Part shown: positions 30,944 to 38,080 of the stretch, one piece after another
Numbering within the stretch: position 1 is the stretch's first letter
Layout of the letters: each line of letters starts with the position of its first letter
Source of the DNA: a virus
Virus record (IMG/VR): IMGVR_UViG_3300021475_000031
Location: 1-44,181 of that record
DNA: 44,181 bases
Strand: one strand, 5' to 3'
Made by a program: the position numbers and the translations under genes
The notes under the pieces: generated by a model
Database searches by the model: none
The model's input: only the letters and a program-made list of their open reading frames with translations
What the model was told of the DNA's origin: nothing

Positions 30944-31347
30944 AGTCCATACTCCCTTGCGATGCGTGACTTGCCGGCGGCGACTTTGAGCTTGGGCTTC
31001 GGCTCTTTGCGGGCGCCCCAATTGATCTTGCGCGCCGGCGGCTTGTTGGCGCCAACGTGCGCGCCCTCGAGCCGCACCGCCTTGCCGATATGGCCCTTGT
31101 CCTCTTCCGTCTTGACCGGGTGGCAGACCGCGACGCACAGCAATTGCCCGTCGGCCGGCGTGAGCTTGCGCAATAGATCGGCCGCCGGCCGCAAGCCCTC
31201 GGCGATGACATGGTCGATTTGATAGTCGGCTTTCTTCGGGCACCAGCGGCCGCAGCGCTCGCAATGCACGCGGCCCTGCGCATCGGAGGCGCGCCCGCGA
31301 ATGGCGATCCGATCGCCGAGCGTGAATTCGCGGCGCGCGCGTCTCAT
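30940..31347 (-). CDS. HNH endonuclease
   Basis: The 135-residue protein has CERCGRWCPKKADYQIDHVI (about residues 29-48), then LLCVAVCHPVKTEEDKG, giving two Cys pairs around the metal-binding DH motif. This is a classical small HNH nuclease, with a basic Lys/Arg tail likely to touch DNA. It overlaps neighbours at both ends. In phages such proteins may help terminase or attack host DNA; here it sits in the recombination operon, away from packaging genes. Confidence 0.75.
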   Translation of the reverse strand: MRRARREFTLGDRIAIRGRASDAQGRVHCERCGRWCPKKADYQIDHVIAEGLRPAADLLRKLTPADGQLLCVAVCHPVKTEEDKGHIGKAVRLEGAHVGANKPPARKINWGARKEPKPKLKVAAGKSRIAREYGL

Positions 31348-31574
31348 GGCCGCTTCTCCGAAAGTCTCTTCAGGGTGTTTCGAGCTGCCTTCAGCGGCTC
31401 AAGTTTCTCCTGCGCTTGCTCAACGGTTATTTCGCCGAGGTTGACGCGCCACTGATACATGAAAGCCCAGAAATAAATGCACCCATCGATCTCTTCGATT
31501 TGCTTGGACAGGGTGCGGCGCCTCTTGATCTCGGCGTCGATGAGCTTCTTGATTTCGGGGGGCGTCGCGCTCAT
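31344..31574 (-). CDS. Hypothetical helical protein, 76 residues
   Basis: ATG at 31574 overlaps the upstream stop. The product is two long helices: EIKKLIDAEIKRRRTLSKQI and VEQAQEKLEPLKAARNTLKR, joined by an aromatic patch (GCIYFWAFMYQW). It could be a small coiled-coil accessory protein. No family is recognised. Tight overlap with the HNH gene downstream suggests coordinated production. Confidence 0.5.
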   Translation of the reverse strand: MSATPPEIKKLIDAEIKRRRTLSKQIEEIDGCIYFWAFMYQWRVNLGEITVEQAQEKLEPLKAARNTLKRLSEKRP

Positions 31575-32242
31575 GCGGCCGCCGGCAAAAAGCGCTCGGC
31601 GTCGGCGCGCATGCGCTCGAGCTCGGCAATGCTCTCTGGCCCGTCGAGCCTGGCCTTGGCCATGAGCTCGGGATAGCCGGTCGCGATCGACTCCTCGATT
31701 TCCTCCCGCGTCGCCTGACGCCCTCGCGCCCACCAATCGACGTGGGTCGGCTCGGCGAGCCGGATAAGCCAACCGTTGCCGGCGTTGAACGGCCTAAAGG
31801 CGCTTTCCCAAAGCGCGATCGCGCCAGGATTGCGGGCGATCATTTCGCCGGCGACCGCGTGCGGGATTTCCTCGAGGCCGGCCTCGTTGCGCCGGCGGGC
31901 CGGCACGGTCAGGAACGGGCAGGCGGTTGCCGAATATTCCATGCAAGCGCGGTGACCTGGCGGCTCCATGGTTGTGCGATTGACGGCGCACATCGGGCCG
32001 ATGGCAAAGACTTGATGCACGCCGAGCGGCTCGCCGCAAACCCAACAGAGGCGTTTCTTGACCGCGTACTCGCGCTTGCCGCTGGCGAGCACGCGAAAGT
32101 CTGGCTTAGCGTTGGGCGTGTATTCGCGCATGACCTCGCGGCCGTCTTTGAACCAAGCGACGAACCACGGGACCGGATAGCCGCGCTCATCTTGAGGCAA
32201 GCGCGCAATGCGGATCGGCGGCGAGGGCAGTTTAACAGGCAT
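31571..32242 (-). CDS. Conserved phage protein with Cys-pair zinc motif
   Basis: The 223-residue protein contains LPQDERGYPVPWFVAW near the N-terminus, KRLCWVCGEPLG (about 63-74), IGPMCAVNR and HRACMEYSATACPFL, i.e. several Cys residues placed to bind zinc. I recognise this layout from hypothetical proteins widespread in phages and in actinobacterial and proteobacterial genomes; function is unknown. It starts 3 bp from NinB and overlaps the gene below, so it belongs to the recombination operon. Confidence 0.65.
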   Translation of the reverse strand: MPVKLPSPPIRIARLPQDERGYPVPWFVAWFKDGREVMREYTPNAKPDFRVLASGKREYAVKKRLCWVCGEPLGVHQVFAIGPMCAVNRTTMEPPGHRACMEYSATACPFLTVPARRRNEAGLEEIPHAVAGEMIARNPGAIALWESAFRPFNAGNGWLIRLAEPTHVDWWARGRQATREEIEESIATGYPELMAKARLDGPESIAELERMRADAERFLPAAA

Positions 32243-32245
32243 GTT

Positions 32246-32617
32246 TCACCCCGAGAAAACGACGCCCCTTTGCAGGCCTTGCGAGTAAATTGTCTCAATT
32301 AGGTCCGCGAATTCCTCCTTGTTGAGCTTGCGCGAGCTATAGCCGACCGCGACTACGCCGCCGTCGAGCGCCGGCACCCACTTGCACTGATAGCCCATGG
32401 CTTTCATGAAAACGCATTTCCAATCTTCGGGCTCGTAGGTTTGGGGCGGATCGCCCCACGGCAGTTGCGCCGAAACCTCGTTGAGCAACGCCCACATGAG
32501 CCGGTTTTGCGCGAGCGTGCGCGGATCGTCGACAAGTTCGAACGTCGCGCCGACCGGCGCGGCCTTGAGCGCCGCCATGAGCTCGGCCCGGTTCGTCTCG
32601 GTTATCGTGAGCCTCAT
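32246..32617 (-). CDS. ninB: NinB/Orf-family recombination mediator
   Basis: The 123-residue protein carries the hallmark RTLAQNRLMWALLNEVSAQL (about residues 33-52) of the lambda NinB (Orf) family, followed by YEPEDWKCVFMKA and SSRKLNKEEFADLIETIY. Orf binds single-stranded DNA and SSB and can replace host RecFOR during phage recombination. Its stop is close to the next gene and its start overlaps the nuclease stop, which fits joint action with exonuclease and annealing protein. Confidence 0.85.
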   Translation of the reverse strand: MRLTITETNRAELMAALKAAPVGATFELVDDPRTLAQNRLMWALLNEVSAQLPWGDPPQTYEPEDWKCVFMKAMGYQCKWVPALDGGVVAVGYSSRKLNKEEFADLIETIYSQGLQRGVVFSG

Positions 32618-33234
32618 GCGGCGGCCACGGGATAGAGCTCGTCAAGCTTGAGGAGCTTGGCGCCGATCTCGCCGATAAAGTCGCGCGCGTCGGCCTCCAT
32701 GCCGGCGATGATCGTCGCGTCGCGCATGACGCGCTTTTGGAAGAATTGCAGCGGGTCGGGAAAGCGCGGATCGTAAGAGACGAAATCCCACCATTGGCGG
32801 CCCGAGCACGCCATCGCCCAATGGAGTTGCGGCAAGTGATCCTCGGGCACGGCTTGCTCGAGGAGCGTGCGCAGATGCGTCGCCGACGTCGGGCATTTGA
32901 GCTCGAGGCCGCCATCGTCGCCGACCAGGCTATCGGGCGAGGCGTGCGCGCCTTCAATCGTGGGGTGCGGGATAAGGCCGATCTTGATGACCGGAAGGTT
33001 GGTCAGGAAGGCGTAGGACGCGCGCGCCTCGTCCTCATGGTCGCGACCCCAATACATCGGATTGGAGCGCTTGGCCGGTACGCCCGTGATGCGCTCGGCG
33101 GCGAGCTCATAGAGGTAATCCATTGCCGCCGCCGTGCGATCGCCGCGCTTGAGGCGTGATAGGGCGACGCCGATCTTGGACGCGCCGAGCGAACCGCAGC
33201 GCGCCTCAAACCATTCATCTGATCGTTGCTCCAT
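32614..33234 (-). CDS. Lambda-exonuclease/YqaJ-type recombinase nuclease
   Basis: The 206-residue protein fits the lambda Exo / YqaJ family. QRSDEWFEARCGSLGASKIG at residues 3-22 includes the conserved GxSxxxxxxG start. Glu67/69 lie in WGRDHEDEA, and ASPDSLVGDDGGLELKCPT provides Asp101 and Glu111-x-Lys113, the metal-binding nuclease motif. LPQLHWAMACSG follows as the usual next helix. It resects double-strand ends 5' to 3' so that ERF can anneal the strands. Confidence 0.88.
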   Translation of the reverse strand: MEQRSDEWFEARCGSLGASKIGVALSRLKRGDRTAAAMDYLYELAAERITGVPAKRSNPMYWGRDHEDEARASYAFLTNLPVIKIGLIPHPTIEGAHASPDSLVGDDGGLELKCPTSATHLRTLLEQAVPEDHLPQLHWAMACSGRQWWDFVSYDPRFPDPLQFFQKRVMRDATIIAGMEADARDFIGEIGAKLLKLDELYPVAAA

Positions 33235-33238
33235 CGCG

Positions 33239-34093
33239 TCATCCTGTTCGGTAGACCGCGCCGATATGCCGGGCGAGCGGCAGGGGAATTTTGGCGATCA
33301 TCGCACTCGCCATCTTGCGGCGCGGCGATGCTGACGGGAGGGCAGCGGGTCCGGTGTCAAACCACACGGCCCCGCTGCCGTGATGCTTCACTCCCTCGCC
33401 ATGCTCGCCGGGGTTGGTCAGATGCTTTGTATGCGGGTGCCCATCGCGCCGATTTAGATGAGCAGCAATCTTGCGGCCGTCGGGGTTCATGCCCTTGCCG
33501 CTCGTCGTATTGTGCGCGACGTTGAACCATGAGCCGCCGTTGTTCTTTCGAGCGTGATGATCGCGCCATCCTTCATTTGCAAAGCCAGTCCACCCGATGC
33601 CGGGAACGTTAGCGCCGCAGCCATCGGCTTTCGCCGCCTTGAGCGTGATCGGCATGAGCGCCGGCACGTCTCCCCACAGATAGAACGAGCCGAAATTCCA
33701 ACGCGCACGGCCGACCCATTTCTGCGCCCCGCGCACGTTCTCAACGATCAGCGGGACATGCCGGCCCGCCGCCTCGCACGCCTCGCGCTGGATGCGGAAA
33801 CACGTCTCGAATAGTTCATTGTCGGGCGGCGGCAGCGCCCTCGCGCGCGTCCACGGCATGGCGCGGTAGCTGTAGGCCTGGCAGGGTGGCGAGGCGACGA
33901 TCAGCGCAGCGTCCTTGAATTGCGAGCCGTGCAGCGTGCGCACGTCCTGAACGACCAGTTGCGCCGGGTAGCGGTGCTCGCCGTATTCATGGCGCTCAAT
34001 GTCGAAGCCGATCACTTCATAGCCCTCGGCCATCAGGCCCTCGGTCCAGCCGCCGAGGCCGCAAAAGAGATCGATCGCCAGCGGACCGCTCAC
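33239..34093 (-). CDS. C5 cytosine DNA methyltransferase
   Basis: The 284-residue enzyme shows motif I (AIDLFCGLGG, residues 6-15), motif II-like IGFDIE, the catalytic motif IV ASPPCQAYS (Cys71) and motif VI VPLIVENVRG (Glu118). A region rich in His, Gly and Asn and a closing SPRRKMASAMIAKIPLPLARHI stand for the target-recognition and motif IX-X part. No restriction partner is visible, so it is an orphan phage methyltransferase, probably protecting phage DNA or altering host expression. It overlaps the ERF gene stop. Confidence 0.88.
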   Translation of the reverse strand: MSGPLAIDLFCGLGGWTEGLMAEGYEVIGFDIERHEYGEHRYPAQLVVQDVRTLHGSQFKDAALIVASPPCQAYSYRAMPWTRARALPPPDNELFETCFRIQREACEAAGRHVPLIVENVRGAQKWVGRARWNFGSFYLWGDVPALMPITLKAAKADGCGANVPGIGWTGFANEGWRDHHARKNNGGSWFNVAHNTTSGKGMNPDGRKIAAHLNRRDGHPHTKHLTNPGEHGEGVKHHGSGAVWFDTGPAALPSASPRRKMASAMIAKIPLPLARHIGAVYRTG

Positions 34094-34938
34094 GGCGCGG
34101 CATGGGCGGCGCGGCGCTTTTTCTCGTTGAGGAGGGCGGCCGCGCGCTTGAATTGCGACATGCGCATTTCGGCGATCGATGGCGCGCCGATCGTCTCGAG
34201 GAAGACGGCCAGGTTGCTCTCAGTGTCGCGGATGAGCGTCTCGATATAGACGACGTCATCGGGCTCGATAACCGGGTCCTCGGGGCCGCCGCCAGCGCCG
34301 TCGTCATCGCGGCCCGCGCCTATGCCGAGCGCTTCCTTGAGCGTGTAGCGCTGCAGATAAGTGACCGTCGAGGCGATCGCCTGATTGGGGTTTTTCCTGC
34401 CGCTCTTGTCCGCCTCGCCCTCGAGGGAGTTTTCCTCACTATAGCCGTCGCGGTGCGACAAGATGCACGTGACTTTGATCTTGGCGCCGTCCTGCGCTGA
34501 CTTGTGGCGATAGCTCAGTCCGTATTTGGACAATACGGGGTCGACCACGACGCCGATGTCCGCAAGCTCCTCGTATTTGTATTGCGTGCGGCCTTGCTGG
34601 TCGCTGTGCTCAAAGTCGACTTGGCGGGTTTTGATGATCGGCCCAAACTCGCCCTTGGCGTCGGCGAGCGCGGCGTAAAAGGCTCGGCGGGCGTCGGCTA
34701 GGCTCACGCGCTCGCGCAAGCCCATGAGGCGCTCGAATTTCTCAATGTCGACGTCGGGATCGCGCGCCGCGTTGGCGATCATGAGGAGGATCGGATCGGA
34801 AGGCTGCGCCCCGGCGGGAGCAAGGGCTTGCGGTGCTCGCTCTCCCGCCGGGACTAGCTCGGCCGATGCGGGGGGGGCCTCGGCCGGGCGTTCGCTGGCC
34901 TTGTCGATCGGTGGATTAGGTGGATTGGAGCGCCGCAT
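34090..34938 (-). CDS. erf: ERF-family single-strand annealing protein
   Basis: The 282-residue protein has an ERF core at about residues 80-215: RRAFYAALADAKGEFGPIIK, YKYEELADIGVVVDPVLSKY, GLSYRHK, and NPNQAIASTVTYLQRYTLKE, followed by LGIGAGRDDDG. ERF proteins anneal complementary strands in RecA-independent recombination. The first 45 residues are Pro/Ala linker. The start lies about one base from the predicted transcription start, suggesting leaderless mRNA. It heads the leftward operon with exonuclease and NinB. Confidence 0.88.
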   Translation of the reverse strand: MRRSNPPNPPIDKASERPAEAPPASAELVPAGERAPQALAPAGAQPSDPILLMIANAARDPDVDIEKFERLMGLRERVSLADARRAFYAALADAKGEFGPIIKTRQVDFEHSDQQGRTQYKYEELADIGVVVDPVLSKYGLSYRHKSAQDGAKIKVTCILSHRDGYSEENSLEGEADKSGRKNPNQAIASTVTYLQRYTLKEALGIGAGRDDDGAGGGPEDPVIEPDDVVYIETLIRDTESNLAVFLETIGAPSIAEMRMSQFKRAAALLNEKKRRAAHAAP

Positions 34939-34945
34939 GCGCCCG

Positions 34946-34974
34946 ATGTTGGTGCGGGGCGCTCAACAAGTCAA
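34946..34974 (-). promoter_or_regulatory. Leftward early promoter for the recombination operon
   Basis: On the minus strand, TTGACT (34969-34974), 17-bp spacer and CAACAT (34946-34951) precede the erf ATG by about 8 bp. The heptamer GCTCAAC, found three more times around the repressor gene, lies in the spacer at 34961-34967, so repressor binding here would block the operon. A DnaA-box-like TTGTGGATA sits just upstream at about 34978. Confidence 0.5.
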
Positions 34975-35014
34975 GCGTTGTGGATAGTGCTCCACAGGGA
35001 ACGAAAAGCCCCGT

Positions 35015-35320
35015 TTATGACTCCGAAATATCGACAGCGCGGCGCTTGTAAAATGCGTTTCGTTCGCGACTCATGCGTTGCTCTTCACGCAACGAGGGAA
35101 TGGGTTTTACGAACAATTCATCGGGCCGGATTTCGAGCGCCTCGCAAAGGCGCAAAAACATGGTCGTGTTCCAGTCGAAAGAACCCGTTTCGTAACGGGA
35201 GATTAGGCTTTTCGACGTCTCGGCCTTATCCGCGAGTTGCTGTTGCGTCAAAAAACGGAATTGCCGCCACTCCTTGAGGAAGTGTCTCGGGTGTCGTTTT
35301 CGTTTTGACAAGGTTGACAT
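35015..35320 (-). CDS. CI-like repressor (XRE HTH)
   Basis: The 101-residue protein has a full XRE HTH: WRQFRFLTQQQLADKAETSK and SLISRYETGSFDWNTTMFLRL (about residues 18-58), then CEALEIRPDELFV. There is no peptidase domain, so induction would not follow the LexA/RecA self-cleavage route. It lies between the leftward recombination and rightward replication operons. A dyad AGGTTGA-N7-TCAACCT (35311-35331) covers its own start codon, pointing to autoregulation. Confidence 0.8.
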   Translation of the reverse strand: MSTLSKRKRHPRHFLKEWRQFRFLTQQQLADKAETSKSLISRYETGSFDWNTTMFLRLCEALEIRPDELFVKPIPSLREEQRMSRERNAFYKRRAVDISES

Positions 35321-35432
35321 GTGCTCAACCTAGCACGCGTGGCCAGTTAGTTGTCAACAGGCCATCTGTGCGGCCCTTGACTTGACTTGCGCCCGGCTCA
35401 ACTCTTGGGGGCTTTCGCTCAACAGGGCCCCC
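35311..35432. promoter_or_regulatory. Lysis-lysogeny switch region
   Basis: This divergent gap holds a dyad AGGTTGACATGTGCTCAACCT split as 7-7-7 bp at 35311-35331. GCTCAAC also occurs at 35396-35402 and 35417-35423, and TTGACTTG repeats at 35377-35389. On the minus strand TTGACA (35352-35357) with an 17-18 bp spacer could start transcription a few bases before the repressor ATG. No convincing rightward -10 is seen. The heptamer also occurs in the leftward promoter. Confidence 0.55.
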
Positions 35433-36065
35433 ATGCGCTCCATCAACAAAACAAATCGGGTCCCACGAGAGCGGCTTATCGCGGCGCGCGAGCACGCGGG
35501 CTTGACGCGGCCTCAACTGGCGGACCGGCTAAAGTTCTCGCGCAGCTACGTTTTTCGGGTCGAAGTCGGGGAGATTGACCCCGACGTCGGGCGCATGGCC
35601 GCCTGGCTCGCGGCGCTCGGCGACGGCGCCGATCCGGCCTTGTTCGAACGTCATCGCAGCATCGCCAAGTGGGGCGGCCTCGAGCCGAGCGAGGATCAAA
35701 TCACCGCCGCCGTCGTCGAGCATTGGAAAACCCTTGGCGTGCCGGGCTCGCTCGTCGCCGCAATCCCCAACAAACGCGCCTTTGGCCAGGCCGGGCTCAC
35801 CCGAGGCTTGCCCGACTTGCTCGTCCTCTCGCCGCAGCTAGGCCGGTTCACGGGTTATATCGAGCTCAAGCGCGGGCGCGGCCGCCGGATCGTCGGCAAG
35901 TGGGGCAAGGTCACTCGGCGCGGCCGGCTCAGCGGCGAGCAAACCGATATCGGCAAGCTCCTCGTCGAGCGCGGCGTGCCTTACGCCGTTTGCTTGGGCC
36001 GCGACGAGCCGATCAAGATTTTGGAGGCGTGGGGGGCAGTCCGACCAGCCATCAAGGCGGCGTAG
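35433..36065 (+). CDS. HTH (XRE) fused to VRR-NUC nuclease domain
   Basis: The 210-residue protein combines two domains. Residues 11-65 form an XRE HTH (ERLIAAREHAGLTRPQLADR, then FSRSYVFRVEVGEID). Residues 87-200 are a VRR-NUC PD-(D/E)xK fold: SEDQITAAVVEHW, AGLTRGLPDLLVL (Asp128), GYIELKRG (Glu144-x-Lys146), LSGEQ (Gln170) and GVPYAVCLG. It occupies the Cro position, first gene of the rightward operon. Phage VRR-NUC proteins usually cut branched DNA and stand alone. ATG 35433 is chosen over an upstream TTG at 35382. Confidence 0.8.
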   Translation: MRSINKTNRVPRERLIAAREHAGLTRPQLADRLKFSRSYVFRVEVGEIDPDVGRMAAWLAALGDGADPALFERHRSIAKWGGLEPSEDQITAAVVEHWKTLGVPGSLVAAIPNKRAFGQAGLTRGLPDLLVLSPQLGRFTGYIELKRGRGRRIVGKWGKVTRRGRLSGEQTDIGKLLVERGVPYAVCLGRDEPIKILEAWGAVRPAIKAA

Positions 36066-36069
36066 CCCC

Positions 36070-36261
36070 ATGAGCCTCGCGCTCACAGTCCGCGCGATGG
36101 TTGCGGCCGGCTGTACGGCCGAGCAAATCATCGCGGTCGTTGAAGCTCTTGAGGCCGCCGCCAAACCCGACAAACGCTCGGCCGTCGCCAAACGCCAGGC
36201 CCGCTATCGCGAACGCAAGCGCAAGCCGTCCAATGTGATCCTGTTCCCGAGGCGGCCATGA
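36070..36261 (+). CDS. Small basic protein paralogous to the next gene's N-terminus
   Basis: The 63-residue protein begins with helices MVAAGCTAEQIIAVVEALEA and ends in a basic segment (RQARYRERKRKPSNVILFP). The same sequence type, MIAAGFTLEQAITAAKIVE then RQARNRRYYENRKR, opens the following protein, so the two are related by duplication. The region resembles DNA-binding basic patches near N-termini of phage replication proteins. Stop and next start overlap (ATGA). Confidence 0.6.
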   Translation: MSLALTVRAMVAAGCTAEQIIAVVEALEAAAKPDKRSAVAKRQARYRERKRKPSNVILFPRRP

Positions 36262-36977
36262 GCATCGCGGCCGCCATTGAGAAAATGATCGCCGCCGGCT
36301 TCACGCTCGAGCAAGCGATCACGGCCGCGAAGATCGTCGAGGGCGAGCTCGCCGGCGAGCCTCAAACGACCGCCCGCCAAGCCCGAAATCGACGCTACTA
36401 TGAGAACCGCAAGCGTCTTAATTCAGACGCTTTAAGACGCCCGCAAGACGCGTCTGAAACCGTCTTAAAAGCGTCTGAAACCGTCTTAATTAAGACGCCC
36501 CTCGCGCGCGTAGAAGATAATCCTTCAACTATAGAGCTATCTGGAAAGGGAAGAAAGAATATAGGCGCACAGCGTCTTAAAACGCCGCGCGACTTCCTCC
36601 TCGAATGCCTCTTGCCCGAGAACGCCGACGGCGTCCTGGCTTCGCGGAAAGCCATGCACCGCCCGCTGACCGGCCGCGCCGCCCAATTGCTGGCCAAAGG
36701 CTTCCTCGCGACCGCCGATCCCAACGCCGCCGCCGAGATGATGATCGCTCGAGGATGGCAGGGTTTCAAACCCGAATGGTTCGACAATGAGAGGCGCTCA
36801 AATGGACAACAACAAGGGCAATCGAGGAGACGTTCACTTTCTGACGTTGCACCAGACTTCATCAAACGCATTGACGAAAAGTTCGCCTACCTCGACGAAG
36901 TGCGACCCGCGCACGGCGGCGAGGAAAGCGGCCCAACTGTTCGGATGTTACAACCGGAACGAGGCAAACGACCCTGA
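36258..36977 (+). CDS. Replication initiator candidate (lambda O-like position)
   Basis: The 239-residue protein has an N-terminal helix-plus-basic module (residues 8-52), a low-complexity hinge at 55-110 encoded by an iteron array, and a C-terminal region with PRDFLLECLLPENADGV, GRAAQLLAKGFLATADPNAA and RGWQGFKPEWFDNE. Presence of repeats plus an AT-rich tract inside the gene mirrors lambda O and its origin. Sequence similarity to known O proteins is not evident by eye, so the role is inferred from the DNA structure and position. Confidence 0.6.
   Translation: MSIAAAIEKMIAAGFTLEQAITAAKIVEGELAGEPQTTARQARNRRYYENRKRLNSDALRRPQDASETVLKASETVLIKTPLARVEDNPSTIELSGKGRKNIGAQRLKTPRDFLLECLLPENADGVLASRKAMHRPLTGRAAQLLAKGFLATADPNAAAEMMIARGWQGFKPEWFDNERRSNGQQQGQSRRRSLSDVAPDFIKRIDEKFAYLDEVRPAHGGEESGPTVRMLQPERGKRP
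36411..36580. other. Iteron array and AT-rich tract: putative replication origin
   Basis: The 9-mer GCGTCT(T/G)AA, or its complement, occurs at about 36413, 36422, 36432, 36450, 36460 (first base C), 36471, 36481/36490 (palindrome GTCTTAATTAAGAC) and 36572. The cluster is followed by a purine- and AT-rich stretch at 36511-36565 in an otherwise very GC-rich genome. This is the layout of phage origins in which an initiator binds iterons and melts adjacent AT-rich DNA. Confidence 0.7.
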
Positions 36978-37473
36978 AATCTTCATCACGGCGATGACGG
37001 CGATGCTCGCCTGCTATCCCGAGCTCGTCGTCGATCGTGTGTGCGATCCGATCCGAGGCTTGCCGGCGAAAAACAGGTTCTTGCCCGCGATCGCGGAAAT
37101 CCGCGAGGCGTGCGAGCGCGAGATGATTTGGCATGACGCCGTCGAGCGGCGCGATCGCGAGCGGCGCCACACCGCCGAAGTGCTCGCCCCGCCATCCGAC
37201 AAGCCGACGGCCGAAAGCCGGGCTCGCGTGCGCCAGGCGGCCGACGAGCTCCTCGCCGAGCTCAACGCCCGGGGCGAGCCGCGCAAGATCGATTTCAAGC
37301 CGCCGCGTAGCCCGAGCGAGGCCGAAGTCGCGCGCCGGCATTTCGAGGCCAGGTTGCCCGAGCTTGCCGCAGAATATGCCGCGACGCCGCCCAAGCTTGG
37401 CCCTGCGCTGCAAAATTATTCGGCGAAAAATCCCGACATATTGGGGGAAGCCAAACGGGAGGATTGCGGTTGA
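36802..37473 (+). CDS. Replication-module protein (helicase-loader position)
   Basis: ATG at 36802 is preceded by GAGAGG at suitable distance, and the gene overlaps the upstream gene by 176 bp in another frame. The convincing part starts near residue 30: ARKAAQLFGCYNRNEANDPE, AMLACYPELVVDRVCDP, GLPAKNRFLPAIAEIREACE, then charged helices. I recall such proteins, with VDPxxGLPxxxxFLPTIAEIREACE-like text, next to replication genes of alphaproteobacterial phages. A P-like loader role is inferred from gene order only. Confidence 0.6.
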   Translation: MDNNKGNRGDVHFLTLHQTSSNALTKSSPTSTKCDPRTAARKAAQLFGCYNRNEANDPEIFITAMTAMLACYPELVVDRVCDPIRGLPAKNRFLPAIAEIREACEREMIWHDAVERRDRERRHTAEVLAPPSDKPTAESRARVRQAADELLAELNARGEPRKIDFKPPRSPSEAEVARRHFEARLPELAAEYAATPPKLGPALQNYSAKNPDILGEAKREDCG

Positions 37474-37476
37474 CAC

Positions 37477-37746
37477 ATGCACAACCTAGCGCCCAAGTTG
37501 AGTCGGTTTTGCCGGGGAAAAGGGAGGGCCTGGGAGTTGAAAAAGGCGAAGCTGCGCCGCCGCGTGGAAGAGCTCGAGGCCTCGCTTTCCGACTTGGGGG
37601 TTTTGGCCTCCAAGTTGGAGATTGCCGACGAAACCGATCTCAGCTTCGTCGGCTCGTTGCCGGCGCGCGACATGCGCGAATTCATGAGCCTTTGGCGTGA
37701 TTTGCACCAAGATTATCTTCGCTTCGGGGCCCGATCCCGAGCGTGA
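37477..37746 (+). CDS. Small coiled-coil protein, 89 residues
   Basis: It starts four bases after the preceding stop. A basic N-terminus is followed by a coiled coil (LKKAKLRRRVEELEASLSDL, residues 21-40) and an acidic helical end with MREFMSLWRDLHQDYLRF. It is the last plus-strand gene of the replication operon and its 3' end overlaps the convergent membrane gene by 65 bp. Function is unknown. Confidence 0.5.
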   Translation: MHNLAPKLSRFCRGKGRAWELKKAKLRRRVEELEASLSDLGVLASKLEIADETDLSFVGSLPARDMREFMSLWRDLHQDYLRFGARSRA

Positions 37747-37975
37747 CTTCTATTTGCTCGAGCCGGACTTTGGTGTGGCTGACTTGCTCCATGATCGTGC
37801 GCATATCCTTGCTCAGCGTCGTGGCGGCGACGCGCAGCAAAATCCCGACATAGACGAGCGCGATTGAGCTAACGATGATCCCGAGGGCGCAAACGCTAAT
37901 GCCGACGGTTTGCACAATATCGACCAAACGGTCGGAATTCTCGTGCGCCACAAGAGCGCCTTCCAGCGTCGCCAT
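37682..37975 (-). CDS. Small membrane protein with coiled-coil tail
   Basis: ATG at 37975 (or 37981) starts a 97-residue protein: a soluble N-terminus (MATLEGALVAHENSDRLVDI), one membrane segment (VGISVCALGIIVSSIALVYVGILL) and a helical C-terminus RTIMEQVSHTKVRLEQIEVTL. The arrangement suits an inner-membrane anchored phage accessory protein, e.g. a superinfection or lysis modulator. It overlaps the end of the plus-strand replication operon. No family is recognised. Confidence 0.55.
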   Translation of the reverse strand: MATLEGALVAHENSDRLVDIVQTVGISVCALGIIVSSIALVYVGILLRVAATTLSKDMRTIMEQVSHTKVRLEQIEVTLGIGPRSEDNLGANHAKGS

Positions 37976-38080
37976 GTCCATAAGCCCCCACGTTAGGCCC
38001 CGTTGAGCGCGTGTCAACGCAAGCCCTTGTGCAAGGTTCCGGCCAGGATGGCCAGGCGCAACTAGCCATATTTGTGGAGG

